From: Pseudoclavibacter sp. 13-3 | Lineage (GTDB): Bacteria > Actinomycetota > Actinomycetes > Actinomycetales > Microbacteriaceae | Direction of reading: 5' to 3' | Assembly (NCBI RefSeq): GCF_021168475.1 | Contig: NZ_JAJOZT010000003.1 | Coordinates: 62,001-126,000 of the forward strand | Length of the DNA: 64,000 nt | In this document: in pieces, positions 7,600-16,522 of the stretch | How positions within the stretch are numbered: position 1 is the stretch's first letter | Layout: each line of letters opens with the position of its first letter | Notes under the pieces: generated by a model | What the model was told of the DNA's origin: nothing | What the model saw: only the letters and a program-made list of their open reading frames with translations | The model's database searches: none | Program-made: the position numbers and the translations under genes

Positions 7600-9197
7600 A
7601 GGTCCAGGGTCTTGCGCAGCGGCCGGTTCGGAATGAACAGCACTGCGACGACGGTGAGCACCGACAGGCAGGCGGAGATCAGGAAGATGCGGCCGGTGGC
7701 ATCGCCATAGGCGCCGGTGACGATGTCTCGCGCGAAGTCGGGCAGCTGAGACAGGTCGAGCCCGGACGGCGTGCCCGAGGTCGCACCCGACGCCTGAGCG
7801 TCGGGGCCCAGAGCTGCGAAGCCGCTGCTCACCAGGTCGCTGACCCGGTTCGAGAGCACGGTGCCCAAGACGGCGACGCCGGTCGCCCCGGCGAAGGTGC
7901 GGATGAAGGCGACCATGCTGCTGGCCGCGCCCACGTCGCGCACGCTCACGGTGTTCTGCACGACGAGCACGAGGTTCTGCATCAGCATGCCCATGCCGAG
8001 GCCGAGCACCGCGATGCGGCATCCGGTCTGCCACATCGGCGTCTCGTGCGTGGTGAAGGCGAGCATGGTGAGTGCGGTCGTCACCAAGAGGCTGCCGACG
8101 ATGAGGAACACCTTCCAGTGACCGGTGCGGCTGATGAGCACGCCGGTGCCGATGCTCGCGGTGATCATGCCGATGACCATCGGCAGCTGCAGCAGGCCTG
8201 CAGCGGTCGGGGTCTGCTGCAGCGCGATCTGAAAGTACTCGCCCAAGTACGTCGACGCGCTGAAGAGTGCGACGCCGATCGGAATCGAGGCGATGAGCAC
8301 CAGCGCTGTGGCACGGTCGCGCAGCAGACCGAGCGGGATGATCGGCTCGGCGACCTTCGACTCGACGAAGAGCGTGGCGATCAGCAGCAGCGCCCCGCCG
8401 CCGACCATGGCGAACGAGGTCGGCGACACCCAGTCGAACGAGCCCTTCGGGCCGACGAACGAGATCCAGATGAGCAGCACACTGACACCTGAGGTGAGCA
8501 GCAGCGAGCCGGCCCAGTCGATGTGCACGCGGCCGGTGCGCACACTCGGCACTCTCAGCGTGAACTGCAGCAGAATCAGCGAGGCGATCGCGAAGGGCAC
8601 GCACACGAAGAACGTCCAGCGCCAGCCGAGCGCGCTGTCGACGATGAGCCCGCCGACCAGCGGCCCGCTGGTCTGCGCGACGGCGATGACCGCGCCGATG
8701 AGACCCGTGTAGCGCCCGCGGTCTCGCGGAGGGGTGATGGTGGCGATGATGGCCTGAGCGAGGGCCATCAGGCCGCCCATGCCGAGGCCCTGCAGCACGC
8801 GGGCGCCGATCAGCCAGGGCATTCCAGGTGCGAACCCGCAGGCGACCGAGCCAAGCGTGAAGATGATGATGGCCAGCTGAACCAGCGTCTTCTTGTTCAG
8901 CAGGTCGGCGAGCTTGCCCCAGATCGGGGTGGAGGCGGCGTTGGCGAGCAGGGCTGCGGTGATGACCCAGCCGTACTGCGACTGCGACCCGTGCAGGTCG
9001 CCGACGATCTCGGGCAGCGCGTTGGCCACGATGGTGGTGCTGAGCATGGCCGTGAACAGCGCGAGCAGCAGGCCGACGATGACCTTCGCCACCTGCCTGA
9101 ACGTCAGGTTCTGCGTGGCGCTGTCGGGCACGGCTGCATCGGTGCGGGGTGCGGCGGATGCCGTGGAGCCGCCGGGTGCGTCGGGTGTGAGAGACAA
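7578..9197 (-). CDS. Major facilitator superfamily drug exporter, DHA2 (14-TM) type
   Basis: A 539-residue inner-membrane proton antiporter of the EmrB/QacA family. Visible motifs include motif A (IWGKLADLLNKKT), motif B (GARVLQGLGMGGLMAL) and motif C of antiporters (AVAQTSGPLVGGLIVD), with about 14 hydrophobic segments. The start codon is TTG, supported by GAGG five bases upstream, and lies 54 bases downstream of the marR stop on the same strand. The two genes probably form an operon in which MarR represses the exporter until a toxic ligand is present. The substrate is unknown. Confidence 0.86.
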   Translation of the reverse strand: MSLTPDAPGGSTASAAPRTDAAVPDSATQNLTFRQVAKVIVGLLLALFTAMLSTTIVANALPEIVGDLHGSQSQYGWVITAALLANAASTPIWGKLADLLNKKTLVQLAIIIFTLGSVACGFAPGMPWLIGARVLQGLGMGGLMALAQAIIATITPPRDRGRYTGLIGAVIAVAQTSGPLVGGLIVDSALGWRWTFFVCVPFAIASLILLQFTLRVPSVRTGRVHIDWAGSLLLTSGVSVLLIWISFVGPKGSFDWVSPTSFAMVGGGALLLIATLFVESKVAEPIIPLGLLRDRATALVLIASIPIGVALFSASTYLGEYFQIALQQTPTAAGLLQLPMVIGMITASIGTGVLISRTGHWKVFLIVGSLLVTTALTMLAFTTHETPMWQTGCRIAVLGLGMGMLMQNLVLVVQNTVSVRDVGAASSMVAFIRTFAGATGVAVLGTVLSNRVSDLVSSGFAALGPDAQASGATSGTPSGLDLSQLPDFARDIVTGAYGDATGRIFLISACLSVLTVVAVLFIPNRPLRKTLDLQEPETA

Positions 9198-9251
9198 ACA
9201 GGCCTCGGTTCGGGGTTCGGGGGTCGTGTGGCGTCGTGGTGCAGATGCGGG

Positions 9252-9755
9252 TCAGTCGTCGTCTCGACGCGGGGTGTCGTCACCGGATGTCGGGGTGGTG
9301 GCTCGGGGTGCCGCTGCCTCTGACCCGCCGCGTTCGAGCCGGTCGCTGACACGACTGAGCGCCTGCACCGCCCCGGCGGCCTGTGCTTCGTCCCAGACTC
9401 CGATGCGGTCGATGAGGCGCTGCGCTCGGAGCCGTTGCGACTCGTGCAGGCGCGTGCGACCGCGCTCGGTGACGGTCACGATGCGGGCTCGGGCATCGTC
9501 GGGGTCGGCGATGCGCTCGACGAGGCCGTGCTCTTCGAGTTCGGCGATGTGTCTGCTCAGTACCGAGGGGGTGAAGCCGATCTGCTCGCCGACCTCTGCG
9601 GCTCGGCAGCTGCCATGAGTCATCAGGGCGTCGAGCACGAGGCTGAGGGGCACGTTGAGCGCCCCGGCCTTGGTCGCCTCGTACGACACCGCGCGGGCGT
9701 TGCGCATGAAGCGAGCGGTCTCATGCACAAGCGCGATGGCGGTCTGGTTCTGCAT
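9252..9755 (-). CDS. MarR family transcriptional regulator
   Basis: A 167-residue winged-helix repressor, usually dimeric and ligand-released. The DNA-binding core reads CRAAEVGEQIGFTPSVLSRHIAELEEHGLVER followed in pieces by the wing DARARIVTVTERG. The C-terminal 25 residues are Thr/Ala/Asp rich and probably disordered. It is the first gene of an operon with the DHA2 exporter. Its own promoter contains an inverted repeat between the -35 and -10 boxes and the start codon sits at the predicted +1, so autoregulation of a leaderless mRNA is likely. Confidence 0.87.
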   Translation of the reverse strand: MQNQTAIALVHETARFMRNARAVSYEATKAGALNVPLSLVLDALMTHGSCRAAEVGEQIGFTPSVLSRHIAELEEHGLVERIADPDDARARIVTVTERGRTRLHESQRLRAQRLIDRIGVWDEAQAAGAVQALSRVSDRLERGGSEAAAPRATTPTSGDDTPRRDDD

Positions 9756-9762
9756 GGCTCTC

Positions 9763-9791
9763 AGTATAGAAAGTTGGTTGCAGAATGCAAC
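9763..9791 (-). promoter_or_regulatory. marR promoter with overlapping operator
   Basis: On the minus strand, -35 TTGCAT (9785-9790) and -10 TATACT (9763-9768) are 16 bases apart, and the ATG follows seven bases after the -10. The inverted repeat GTTGCA-GAA-TGCAAC (9777-9791) covers the -35 region and is the likely MarR operator. Confidence 0.65.
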
Positions 9792-9852
9792 TAATTGCCT
9801 GTGAGCTGTCGTCCTGAACCATGATCCGGTCGCCGGCGTGGCGGCGCGGTGT

Positions 9853-10353
9853 TCAGGAGCGCGCGACGGCTGCGGTGTCGGCGAGCGTGAAGTAGCGCCG
9901 GTCGCGATACATCAGCGGCCCTGCCTCGGGGCCGTCGTAGACGCCGAGTACCTCGGCGACGATGAGCTGCGACTGTCCGACCGTGAGCGTGTCGAGCGCT
10001 CGGCTGCGCAGAGCGACAGGGGCGTCGACCAGCACCGGCTCGCCGGTGGGCAGCGTGCCCCAGTGCTGCTCGGGAGTGAAGCGGGGCTCTCCGCTGCGGG
10101 CGAAGGCGTCGGCCACGTCGGCCTGGCCCTCGCCGAGCAGGTGCACGACGAAGGTGTCGGCGCTGAGGATCTGCCCGGCCGACCCGCTCGACTTCGTCAC
10201 CGAGAAGACGAGGGCCACGGGGTCGACCGAGACCGAGGCGACGCTCGAGACGGTCAGCCCGAAGCGTCCGTCAGCCGATTCGGCGGCGACGATGGCGACG
10301 CCAGCCGGATGCTGGCGGAAGGCATTCTTGAAACCCTGGACGAGATCGGTCAT
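9853..10353 (-). CDS. Flavin reductase family protein (FMN-binding split barrel)
   Basis: A 166-residue flavin reductase-like protein that would use NAD(P)H to reduce FMN for a partner oxygenase or act as a stand-alone flavoenzyme. It shows the family pattern RQHPAGVAIVAA near residues 13-24, LTVSSVASVSVDPVALVFSV, the FVVHLLGE segment and a C-terminal G-x-Y-D...PLMYRDRRYFTL. AAGGAG lies nine bases upstream of the ATG. No oxygenase partner is next to it. A hairpin separates it from aspS upstream. Confidence 0.82.
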   Translation of the reverse strand: MTDLVQGFKNAFRQHPAGVAIVAAESADGRFGLTVSSVASVSVDPVALVFSVTKSSGSAGQILSADTFVVHLLGEGQADVADAFARSGEPRFTPEQHWGTLPTGEPVLVDAPVALRSRALDTLTVGQSQLIVAEVLGVYDGPEAGPLMYRDRRYFTLADTAAVARS

Positions 10354-10462
10354 GAGCGGCTCCTTCGTAAGACGTCTGCCCGCTGTGACGACCGGCTGCT
10401 CTGCCGCGCCCGGGCTCGTGCTGTCTGCTCGGCACAGTACTCGCCGACTCTAGAACACGAAA

Positions 10463-10508
10463 GGGCCGGAGTGGAACGTCTCGGTCATGAGGCGCAACAC
10501 TCCGGCCC
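10463..10508 (-). terminator. Terminator downstream of aspS
   Basis: Eleven-bp stem GGGCCGGAGTG / CACTCCGGCCC with a 24-base loop, 22 bases beyond the aspS stop codon. On the minus strand it is followed by TTTCG. The loop is long, so efficiency is uncertain. Confidence 0.55.
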
Positions 10509-10530
10509 GTCGGGTCACCGCCGAACTGTG

Positions 10531-12354
10531 CTACTCGGCGGCAGCCTGCTTCTCGCCGCCCTGCGTCGCCTCGCCCTTCTTCTCGGGCTTCGCGTCGACG
10601 CCGGCCTCCTTGCGCTGCTGGGCCGAGATCGGGGCCGGGGCACCGGTCAGTGGGTCCTGGCCGTTGCCCGACTTCGGGAACGCGATGACGTCGCGAATCG
10701 AATCGGTGCGCGAGAGCAGCGCGTTGATGCGGTCCCAGCCGAAGGCGATGCCCGCGTGCGGCGGGGCGCCGAAGGAGAAGGCGTTGAGCAGAAAGCCGAA
10801 CTTCTCCTGTGCGTCTTCGGGCGTGATGCCGAGGAACTCGAAGATGCGCTCCTGCACATCGGTGCGGTGGATGCGCTCGGAGCCTCCGCCGATCTCGTTG
10901 CCGTTGCAGACGATGTCGTAGGCGGTCGAGAGCGCGTGTGCGGGATCCTCCTCGAAGCGGTCGATCCACTCGGGGGTCGGCTTCGTGAAGGGGTGGTGCT
11001 CGCTCGTCCAGGCGCCGGCGCCCACGGCCACGTCGTCATCGCCCTCTTCGCCGACGCGCTTGAACATCGGGAAGTCGACGATCCAGACGAACGAGAACTC
11101 GTCGTCGTTCAGCAGACCGTTGCGACGGGCGATCTCGACGCGCGCAGCGCCGAGCAGCTCCTGCGACGGCTTAATCGATCCGGCGGCGAAGAAGACCGCA
11201 TCGCCGGGCTTCGCCCCGACGGCGGCGGCGAGGCCCTCGCGCTCCGACTCCGAGATGTTCTTGGCGACGGGGCCGGCCAGGGTGCCGTCTTCTTTGAACG
11301 TCACGTAGGCGAGGCCGCGCGCACCGCGCGAACGGGCCCAGTCCTGCCAGGCGTCGAACTGACGACGCGGCAGCGAGGCTCCGCCTTCGTAGACCACAGC
11401 GCCCACATAGGGGGCCTGGAAGACCCGGAACGGCGTGTCTGCGAAGAAGTCGGTCAGCTCGGTGATCGGGTTTCCGAAGCGCAGGTCTGGCTTGTCCGAA
11501 CCATAGAGGCGCATGGCATCGGCATAGGGCAGGCGAGCGATCGGACGGGGAATCTCGACGCCGATCTCGGCCCAGACGGCGGCCAGCACATCTTCGGCCA
11601 GGGCGATGACGTCTTCCTGCCCGCCGAAGCTCAGCTCGGCGTCGAGCTGCGTGAACTCGGGCTGGCGGTCGGCGCGAAAGTCTTCGTCGCGGTAGCAGCG
11701 GGCGATCTGGTAGTAGCGCTCCAGACCGGCGACCATCAGCAGCTGCTTGTACAGCTGAGGCGACTGCGGCAGGGCGTACCAGCTGCCCGGCGACAGGCGT
11801 GCGGGAACCACGAAGTCGCGGGCTCCCTCAGGCGTCGACCGCGTCAGCGTGGGGGTCTCGACCTCGACGAAGCCGTGCGCGTCGAAGACGCCGCGGGCAG
11901 CACGGCTGACCGCGGCGCGCAGTCGCAGGGCCTTCGCCGGTGCCGGACGACGCAGGTCGAGGTAACGGTACTTGAGCCGCACGTCGGAGCTGACGCTCTC
12001 GGTCTCTTCGGTGCCGGCCAGGGCAGTGGAGACCTGGAAGGGGAGGGCGGCGGAGGGCGCGAGCACCTCGACCTCGGTGGCGACGACCTCGACCTCGCCG
12101 GTTGCGAGCTTCTCGTTCGCGTTGCCCTCGGGACGCAGACGCACATCGCCCACGACCTTGATCACGAACTCGCTGCGCAGCGGGTGCGCGACGGCCTCGT
12201 CGTAGATGACGACCTGGGCGATGCCGGTCGAGTCGCGCAGATCGATGAATGCGACGCCGCCGTGGTCGCGCCGACGATCGACCCACCCTGCCAGCGTGAC
12301 GGTCTTTCCTACCAAGTCTTTGCCGAGCGACCCGGCCTCGTGCGTACGCAGCAC
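10531..12354 (-). CDS. aspS: Aspartate--tRNA ligase
   Basis: A 607-residue class II synthetase of the bacterial type that charges tRNA-Asp (and tRNA-Asn when non-discriminating). The N-terminal OB-fold anticodon-binding domain reads [19 protein letters not shown]. Motif 2 lies around [21 protein letters not shown], and motif 3 is [13 protein letters not shown] followed by [16 protein letters not shown]. The last 30 residues are charged and low-complexity (Lys, Glu, Gln). The start codon is GTG with GGAAGGA six bases upstream. TAGAAT (12388-12393 on the minus strand) is a plausible -10, giving a short leader. Whether a GatCAB route exists cannot be seen here. Confidence 0.95.
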   Translation of the reverse strand: MLRTHEAGSLGKDLVGKTVTLAGWVDRRRDHGGVAFIDLRDSTGIAQVVIYDEAVAHPLRSEFVIKVVGDVRLRPEGNANEKLATGEVEVVATEVEVLAPSAALPFQVSTALAGTEETESVSSDVRLKYRYLDLRRPAPAKALRLRAAVSRAARGVFDAHGFVEVETPTLTRSTPEGARDFVVPARLSPGSWYALPQSPQLYKQLLMVAGLERYYQIARCYRDEDFRADRQPEFTQLDAELSFGGQEDVIALAEDVLAAVWAEIGVEIPRPIARLPYADAMRLYGSDKPDLRFGNPITELTDFFADTPFRVFQAPYVGAVVYEGGASLPRRQFDAWQDWARSRGARGLAYVTFKEDGTLAGPVAKNISESEREGLAAAVGAKPGDAVFFAAGSIKPSQELLGAARVEIARRNGLLNDDEFSFVWIVDFPMFKRVGEEGDDDVAVGAGAWTSEHHPFTKPTPEWIDRFEEDPAHALSTAYDIVCNGNEIGGGSERIHRTDVQERIFEFLGITPEDAQEKFGFLLNAFSFGAPPHAGIAFGWDRINALLSRTDSIRDVIAFPKSGNGQDPLTGAPAPISAQQRKEAGVDAKPEKKGEATQGGEKQAAAE

Positions 12355-12569
12355 AGATGTCCTTCCGAAGAATGTGATGTCTCGTCGATTCTACTGTGCC
12401 CGGCCGCGCCCAGCTCGGTCTCGCCTGCGGGGATCGCCCCCCTGCCGCCGCAGACTGCGCCTCGTCGGCCCCTTCGCGGGTGATCGCGGCAGACGACGGC
12501 GAGTGGTCTCCGCCGTCGGCGCGGCTGACCGACTCGCACGCGCGCGCAGGGTTGCGTAGAATGCCGCAT

Positions 12570-13265
12570 ATGTCTCCCAGACGCATCCATCTGGTGCGCC
12601 ACGGCGAAGTCTTCAACCCTGACGGCGTGCTCTACGGGCGGCTGCCCGGGTTCAGGCTGTCCGACCGCGGCGAGCTGATGGCGAAGACCACGGCCCGGGC
12701 GCTCGTCGACGACGGCCGCCCGATCGCCGCGCTCTACGCGTCGCCGCTGCAGCGCGCGCAGGAGTCGGCCGCACCCTTCGTCGACCTCACCGGCCTGCCG
12801 CTGCAGACCGACGAGCGGCTCATCGAGGCCGGCAACCAATACGAGGGTACGGCTCGCAAACCGGGTCTGCACCTGCTGCGAGACCCCAAAGAGTGGCGCC
12901 GGGTCTACAACCCCTTCCGTCCGAGCTGGGGCGAGCCCTACCGCCACATCGCCAATCGCATGATCGATGCGATGCGCGACGCCTGGCTTGCGCGTCAGCG
13001 TCGGGTCGACGACCACCGGGCGCAGGATGCCGGCCTGGACGCCGACCCCGACGCCGACATCGTGATGGTCAGCCATCAGTCGCCCATCTGGATGGCCCAT
13101 CGCGCGATCGCCGGCGACGCGCTCTTCCACAACCCCGCACACCGCCGCTGCGCGCTCTCGAGCGTGACCAGCTTCGAGTACGACCCAGAGCACGATGAGT
13201 TCCACGAGGTCGACTACTGCGATCCGGCGGCGGATGTGCCCAGCATCGACCAGGGAGCCGTATGA
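12570..13265 (+). CDS. Histidine phosphatase family protein (phosphoglycerate mutase-like)
   Basis: A 231-residue protein with the catalytic LVRHGE motif at the N-terminus (His11) and the second catalytic His in VSHQSP near the C-terminus. The substrate is unknown; many actinobacterial members are broad phosphatases rather than glycolytic mutases. TAGAAT (12557-12562) is seven bases before this ATG, so a leaderless start is likely; another ATG three codons upstream overlaps the -10. It is the first gene of a tight operon: the next gene (TlpA-like) overlaps by four bases, so it is probably co-expressed with cytochrome c maturation for historical rather than obvious functional reasons. Confidence 0.85.
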   Translation: MSPRRIHLVRHGEVFNPDGVLYGRLPGFRLSDRGELMAKTTARALVDDGRPIAALYASPLQRAQESAAPFVDLTGLPLQTDERLIEAGNQYEGTARKPGLHLLRDPKEWRRVYNPFRPSWGEPYRHIANRMIDAMRDAWLARQRRVDDHRAQDAGLDADPDADIVMVSHQSPIWMAHRAIAGDALFHNPAHRRCALSSVTSFEYDPEHDEFHEVDYCDPAADVPSIDQGAV

Positions 13266-13906
13266 CCCCGGGCAACCGTCAGACTCAGAACCGTTTCACC
13301 GAGCGCGGCATCCGCCGTCTGGCCGCCGCTGCGCTCGCAGCAGGCGTCGCCCTTGCTCTCACGGCGTGCTCGAACGCCGATCCGCTCGCCGAGCAGCAGT
13401 ACGGCGACTCGTCTGACAAGGGCTACATCTCGGGCACCGGGGCGGTGAAAGAGTTCGCAGTCGACCAGCGCCCGGCGCCCGTCACGTTCTCGGGCACGAC
13501 CGAAGACGGTCGGCAGGTCACCCAGGACGACCTCTCTGGCAAAGTCTCGGTGGTGAATTTCTGGTACGCGGCCTGCCCACCGTGCCGCGCTGAGGCCGGC
13601 GACCTGAAGACGCTGCACAGCGAGTTCGAATCGCAGGGCGTGCAGTTCTTGGGTGTGAACGTTCGCGACGGCGGCGAGACTGCGCAGGCCTTCGAGCGCA
13701 ACTACGGCATCGACTATCCTTCGGTGCTCGACGCCGAGGCGGCCGGAGGCACCGTCCAGGCCGCCTTCGCCGCGGCCGGCGTGCCGCCGAAGGCCGTTCC
13801 GACGACCGTGGTGATCGGTCGCGACGGCCGGGTCACCGCGACGATTCTCGGGCAGCTCGACGCCGGCACGCTGCGGGCGCTGATCAAGACTGCCGTGGCC
13901 GAGTAG
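13262..13906 (+). CDS. TlpA/ResA-like thiol-disulfide reductase, lipoprotein
   Basis: A 214-residue extracytoplasmic thioredoxin-fold lipoprotein that keeps the CXXCH haem-binding cysteines of apocytochrome c reduced. Signal peptide with lipobox LTAC (lipid-modified Cys36) after a hydrophobic stretch. The active site WYAACPPCR has redox cysteines 105 and 108, and cis-Pro lies in AVPTTVVIG. It receives electrons from the CcdA protein encoded immediately downstream. It overlaps the upstream phosphatase gene by four bases (ATGA). Confidence 0.88.
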   Translation: MTPGNRQTQNRFTERGIRRLAAAALAAGVALALTACSNADPLAEQQYGDSSDKGYISGTGAVKEFAVDQRPAPVTFSGTTEDGRQVTQDDLSGKVSVVNFWYAACPPCRAEAGDLKTLHSEFESQGVQFLGVNVRDGGETAQAFERNYGIDYPSVLDAEAAGGTVQAAFAAAGVPPKAVPTTVVIGRDGRVTATILGQLDAGTLRALIKTAVAE

Positions 13907-14719
13907 ATGGGCGGCTCTCTCGCCGAGATCGTGCTCTCGGGGTCGCTGTGGGCGGGCGTGCCGATCGCGCTGCTCGCGGGGCTGGTCAGCTTTCTGTCTC
14001 CGTGCGTGCTGCCGCTGATCCCGGGATACCTCGCCTATGTGGGGGCGGTGACGCCGGGGCAGCAGGCCTCGGCTCGGCCCTCGATACCCGCCTCGACCCC
14101 CTCCGCGACTCAGACCGCGACTCAGTCGCCGACATCATCCAGCCGCTCGCGCACTCTCGTCGGGGCGCTGCTCTTCGTGCTCGGCTTCGCCCTGGTCTTC
14201 GTGATCGTGGGCGGGGCCATCGGCACGCTCGGTATGTTTCTGATCTCGTACGAGAAGATCGTGACTCGGGTGCTCGGCGTGCTGGTGATGGCGCTCGGTC
14301 TGGTGTTCGTCGGGCGGTTCGGCTTCATGCAGCGCACGATCAAGCCCGGCTGGCAGCCGCGGCTCGGGCTCATCGGCGCGCCCCTGCTCGGCATCGTGTT
14401 CGGGCTCGGCTGGACGCCGTGCATGGGCCCGGTGCTCGCGGCGATTCAGACGCTGAGCTTCACCAGCGGCGACTCCTGGGTCGGCGCCGTGCTCAGCTTC
14501 GCGTTCGCGCTCGGGCTCGGCGTGCCCTTTCTGCTGATCGCCGCCGGGTGGAGGTGGGCCAACCGTTCGCTGGGCTGGGCCCGTCGACACGTGCGCGCGA
14601 TCAATCTGGCAGGTGGCGCGCTGCTGATCGTGCTCGGCCTCGCTCTCACCACCGGCCTGTGGACCGCGTGGATCAACACTCTGCAAGGATGGATCGGTGC
14701 ATATGTCACGCTCATCTGA
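13907..14719 (+). CDS. ccdA: Cytochrome c biogenesis protein CcdA (DsbD-type transmembrane electron carrier)
   Basis: A 270-residue membrane protein that passes electrons from cytoplasmic thioredoxin to the TlpA-like reductase. Conserved redox cysteines are in SFLSPCVLPLIPGY (first membrane segment) and GLGWTPCMGPVL (fourth). Six membrane segments are visible. A Ser/Thr/Pro-rich insertion of about 40 residues (residues 49-85) follows the first segment. The ATG directly abuts the stop codon of the preceding gene, which implies coupled translation. Confidence 0.9.
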   Translation: MGGSLAEIVLSGSLWAGVPIALLAGLVSFLSPCVLPLIPGYLAYVGAVTPGQQASARPSIPASTPSATQTATQSPTSSSRSRTLVGALLFVLGFALVFVIVGGAIGTLGMFLISYEKIVTRVLGVLVMALGLVFVGRFGFMQRTIKPGWQPRLGLIGAPLLGIVFGLGWTPCMGPVLAAIQTLSFTSGDSWVGAVLSFAFALGLGVPFLLIAAGWRWANRSLGWARRHVRAINLAGGALLIVLGLALTTGLWTAWINTLQGWIGAYVTLI

Positions 14720-16511
14720 GAACTCCGCCGCCGACCGCGCTCGGGCCGAGGACGACGCTCGCGCGACCACGCTGACGACCGGTCGACAGACCGAGGCGCT
14801 GCCGCAGGATGTGCAGCTCGGCTTCTTCGGCTGGCTGCGGTTTCTCTGGCGGCAGCTGACCAGCATGCGCATCGCCCTGTTGCTCCTGCTGCTGCTGGCG
14901 ATCGCATCGGTGCCCGGGTCGATCGTGCCGCAGCGCGGCGCCGACCCCAACGGCGTCACCAAGTACTTCAACGAGCACCCCGACCTCGCACCGGTGCTCG
15001 ACAAGCTGAGCCTCTTCGACGTGTACGCGTCGCCGTGGTACTCGGCGATCTACCTGCTGCTGTTCATCTCGCTGATCGGCTGCATCGTGCCGCGCATCAG
15101 GCTGCACGCCAAGGCGCTCTTCTCGAAACCGCCGAAGACACCGGTGCGGCTGAACCGCCTGGCCGGCTACCAGCGCGTCGAGCTGCCGTCGACGGCGGAT
15201 GCCGTGGTCGCGACGCCGGAACAGGTGATCGCCACAGCCGACCGGCTGCTGGCCGGGCGCCACTACCGTCGTGCCCGCTACGACCGGCCCGAGACGAAGC
15301 GCCGGCCCGCTGCGGTCAGCGTGAGCGCGGAGCGCGGTTATCTGCGCGAGACCGGCAACCTGCTCTTTCACATCGCCCTGATCGGCGTGCTGATCGCCGT
15401 CGGCGTCGGCGGTGGCATCTCGTATCACGGCCAGCGTGTGATCGTGCAGGGGGGCACCTTTCCGAACACGCTGAGCAGCTACGACTCGTTCAGCCCGGGC
15501 CGCTGGTTCTCGTCAGAGCAGCTGAAGCCGTTCGCCATCACACTCGACTCGTTCGAGACCACGTACGCCGAGACGCTGGCCGACATCAAGAGCGGCGCCT
15601 ACGGGCAGCCGCTCGACTACACCGCAGACGTGACGGTGCACCACTCCGACGGCAGCGAGGAGCCCGGGCAGATCAAGGTGAACCAGCCGCTGAACGTCGA
15701 CGGCACCGACGTCTTTCTGCTCGGCAACGGCTATGCGCCCAAGATCACCGTGCGCGACCCGCAGGGGCAGGTCGTGTTCTCCGACCCGGTTCCGTTCCTG
15801 CCGCAGGATGCCAACCTCACGTCGATGGGCGTGGTGAAGGTCACCGACGTGGCCCCGCAGCAGATCGGCATGCTCGGCTACTTCTATCCGACCGAGGCGT
15901 CGGCGCACGAAGGCATGTCGACATCGGTCTACCCCGCGCTGGACAACCCGGTGCTCAGCCTCAACGTCTACGTGGGCGACCTCGGCGTCGATCAGGGGCA
16001 GCCCAAGTCGGTGTACACCCTCGACCCCGACGGTCTCGAACAGATCGCCGGCGGGCCGAACTCCGGCGACGGCGGCAGCGTGGCCAAGTCGCTGCGGCTG
16101 ACGCCCGGGCAGACCGTCGACCTGCCGGGCGGCCGCGGCACGGTCACCTTCGACGAGGTGCGGCCGTACGTCAGCCTCGAGATGCGCCGCGATGCGAGCC
16201 AGATCTGGGTGCTGGGCTTCGCGCTGCTCGCCGCTGCAGGACTCATCGCCTCGCTCTTCGTGCCGCGTCGCCGCATCTGGGTGCGCGCGTGGAGCGAACC
16301 CGTGCCCGCGGCCGGGCCGAACCCGGCAGGCGAAGGCGATGAGGCATCCGCCGAGGGTGTGCGCACGGTCTTCGAGATCGGTGGTCTCGCCCGCGGCGAC
16401 GACCACCTGCTCGACGACGCCGTGCGCAGCATCGCCGACCGCCTCGCACACGAGCACGACGACACGAACGACGCCCAGCGCGACGCTGGCGACGAGCCGA
16501 AGAAGGGCTAG
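14703..16511 (+). CDS. resB: Cytochrome c biogenesis protein ResB/CcsA-type subunit
   Basis: A 602-residue System II haem handling subunit. It forms the haem exporter/ligase complex with CcsB. The family N-terminus reads LTSMRIALLLLLLLAIASVPGSIVPQ, split by membrane segment 1, followed by segment 2 (SAIYLLLFISLIGCIVPR), segment 3 (LLFHIALIGVLIAVGVG), a large extracytoplasmic domain of about 330 residues and a last membrane segment (WVLGFALLAAAGLIASLFVPRR). The ATG overlaps ccdA by 17 bases; a GTG two codons earlier is an alternative. The C-terminal 80 residues are acidic and cytoplasmic. Confidence 0.9.
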   Translation: MSRSSENSAADRARAEDDARATTLTTGRQTEALPQDVQLGFFGWLRFLWRQLTSMRIALLLLLLLAIASVPGSIVPQRGADPNGVTKYFNEHPDLAPVLDKLSLFDVYASPWYSAIYLLLFISLIGCIVPRIRLHAKALFSKPPKTPVRLNRLAGYQRVELPSTADAVVATPEQVIATADRLLAGRHYRRARYDRPETKRRPAAVSVSAERGYLRETGNLLFHIALIGVLIAVGVGGGISYHGQRVIVQGGTFPNTLSSYDSFSPGRWFSSEQLKPFAITLDSFETTYAETLADIKSGAYGQPLDYTADVTVHHSDGSEEPGQIKVNQPLNVDGTDVFLLGNGYAPKITVRDPQGQVVFSDPVPFLPQDANLTSMGVVKVTDVAPQQIGMLGYFYPTEASAHEGMSTSVYPALDNPVLSLNVYVGDLGVDQGQPKSVYTLDPDGLEQIAGGPNSGDGGSVAKSLRLTPGQTVDLPGGRGTVTFDEVRPYVSLEMRRDASQIWVLGFALLAAAGLIASLFVPRRRIWVRAWSEPVPAAGPNPAGEGDEASAEGVRTVFEIGGLARGDDHLLDDAVRSIADRLAHEHDDTNDAQRDAGDEPKKG

Positions 16512-16522
16512 GGTAGGCAATC

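Noticed and set aside
9838-12483. Very long open frame (881 codons) on the plus strand opposite aspS
   Set aside because: It is antisense to the well-conserved aspS and flavin reductase genes; its product is low-complexity (Asp/Arg/Gly/Glu) as expected for the complement of GC-rich coding DNA.
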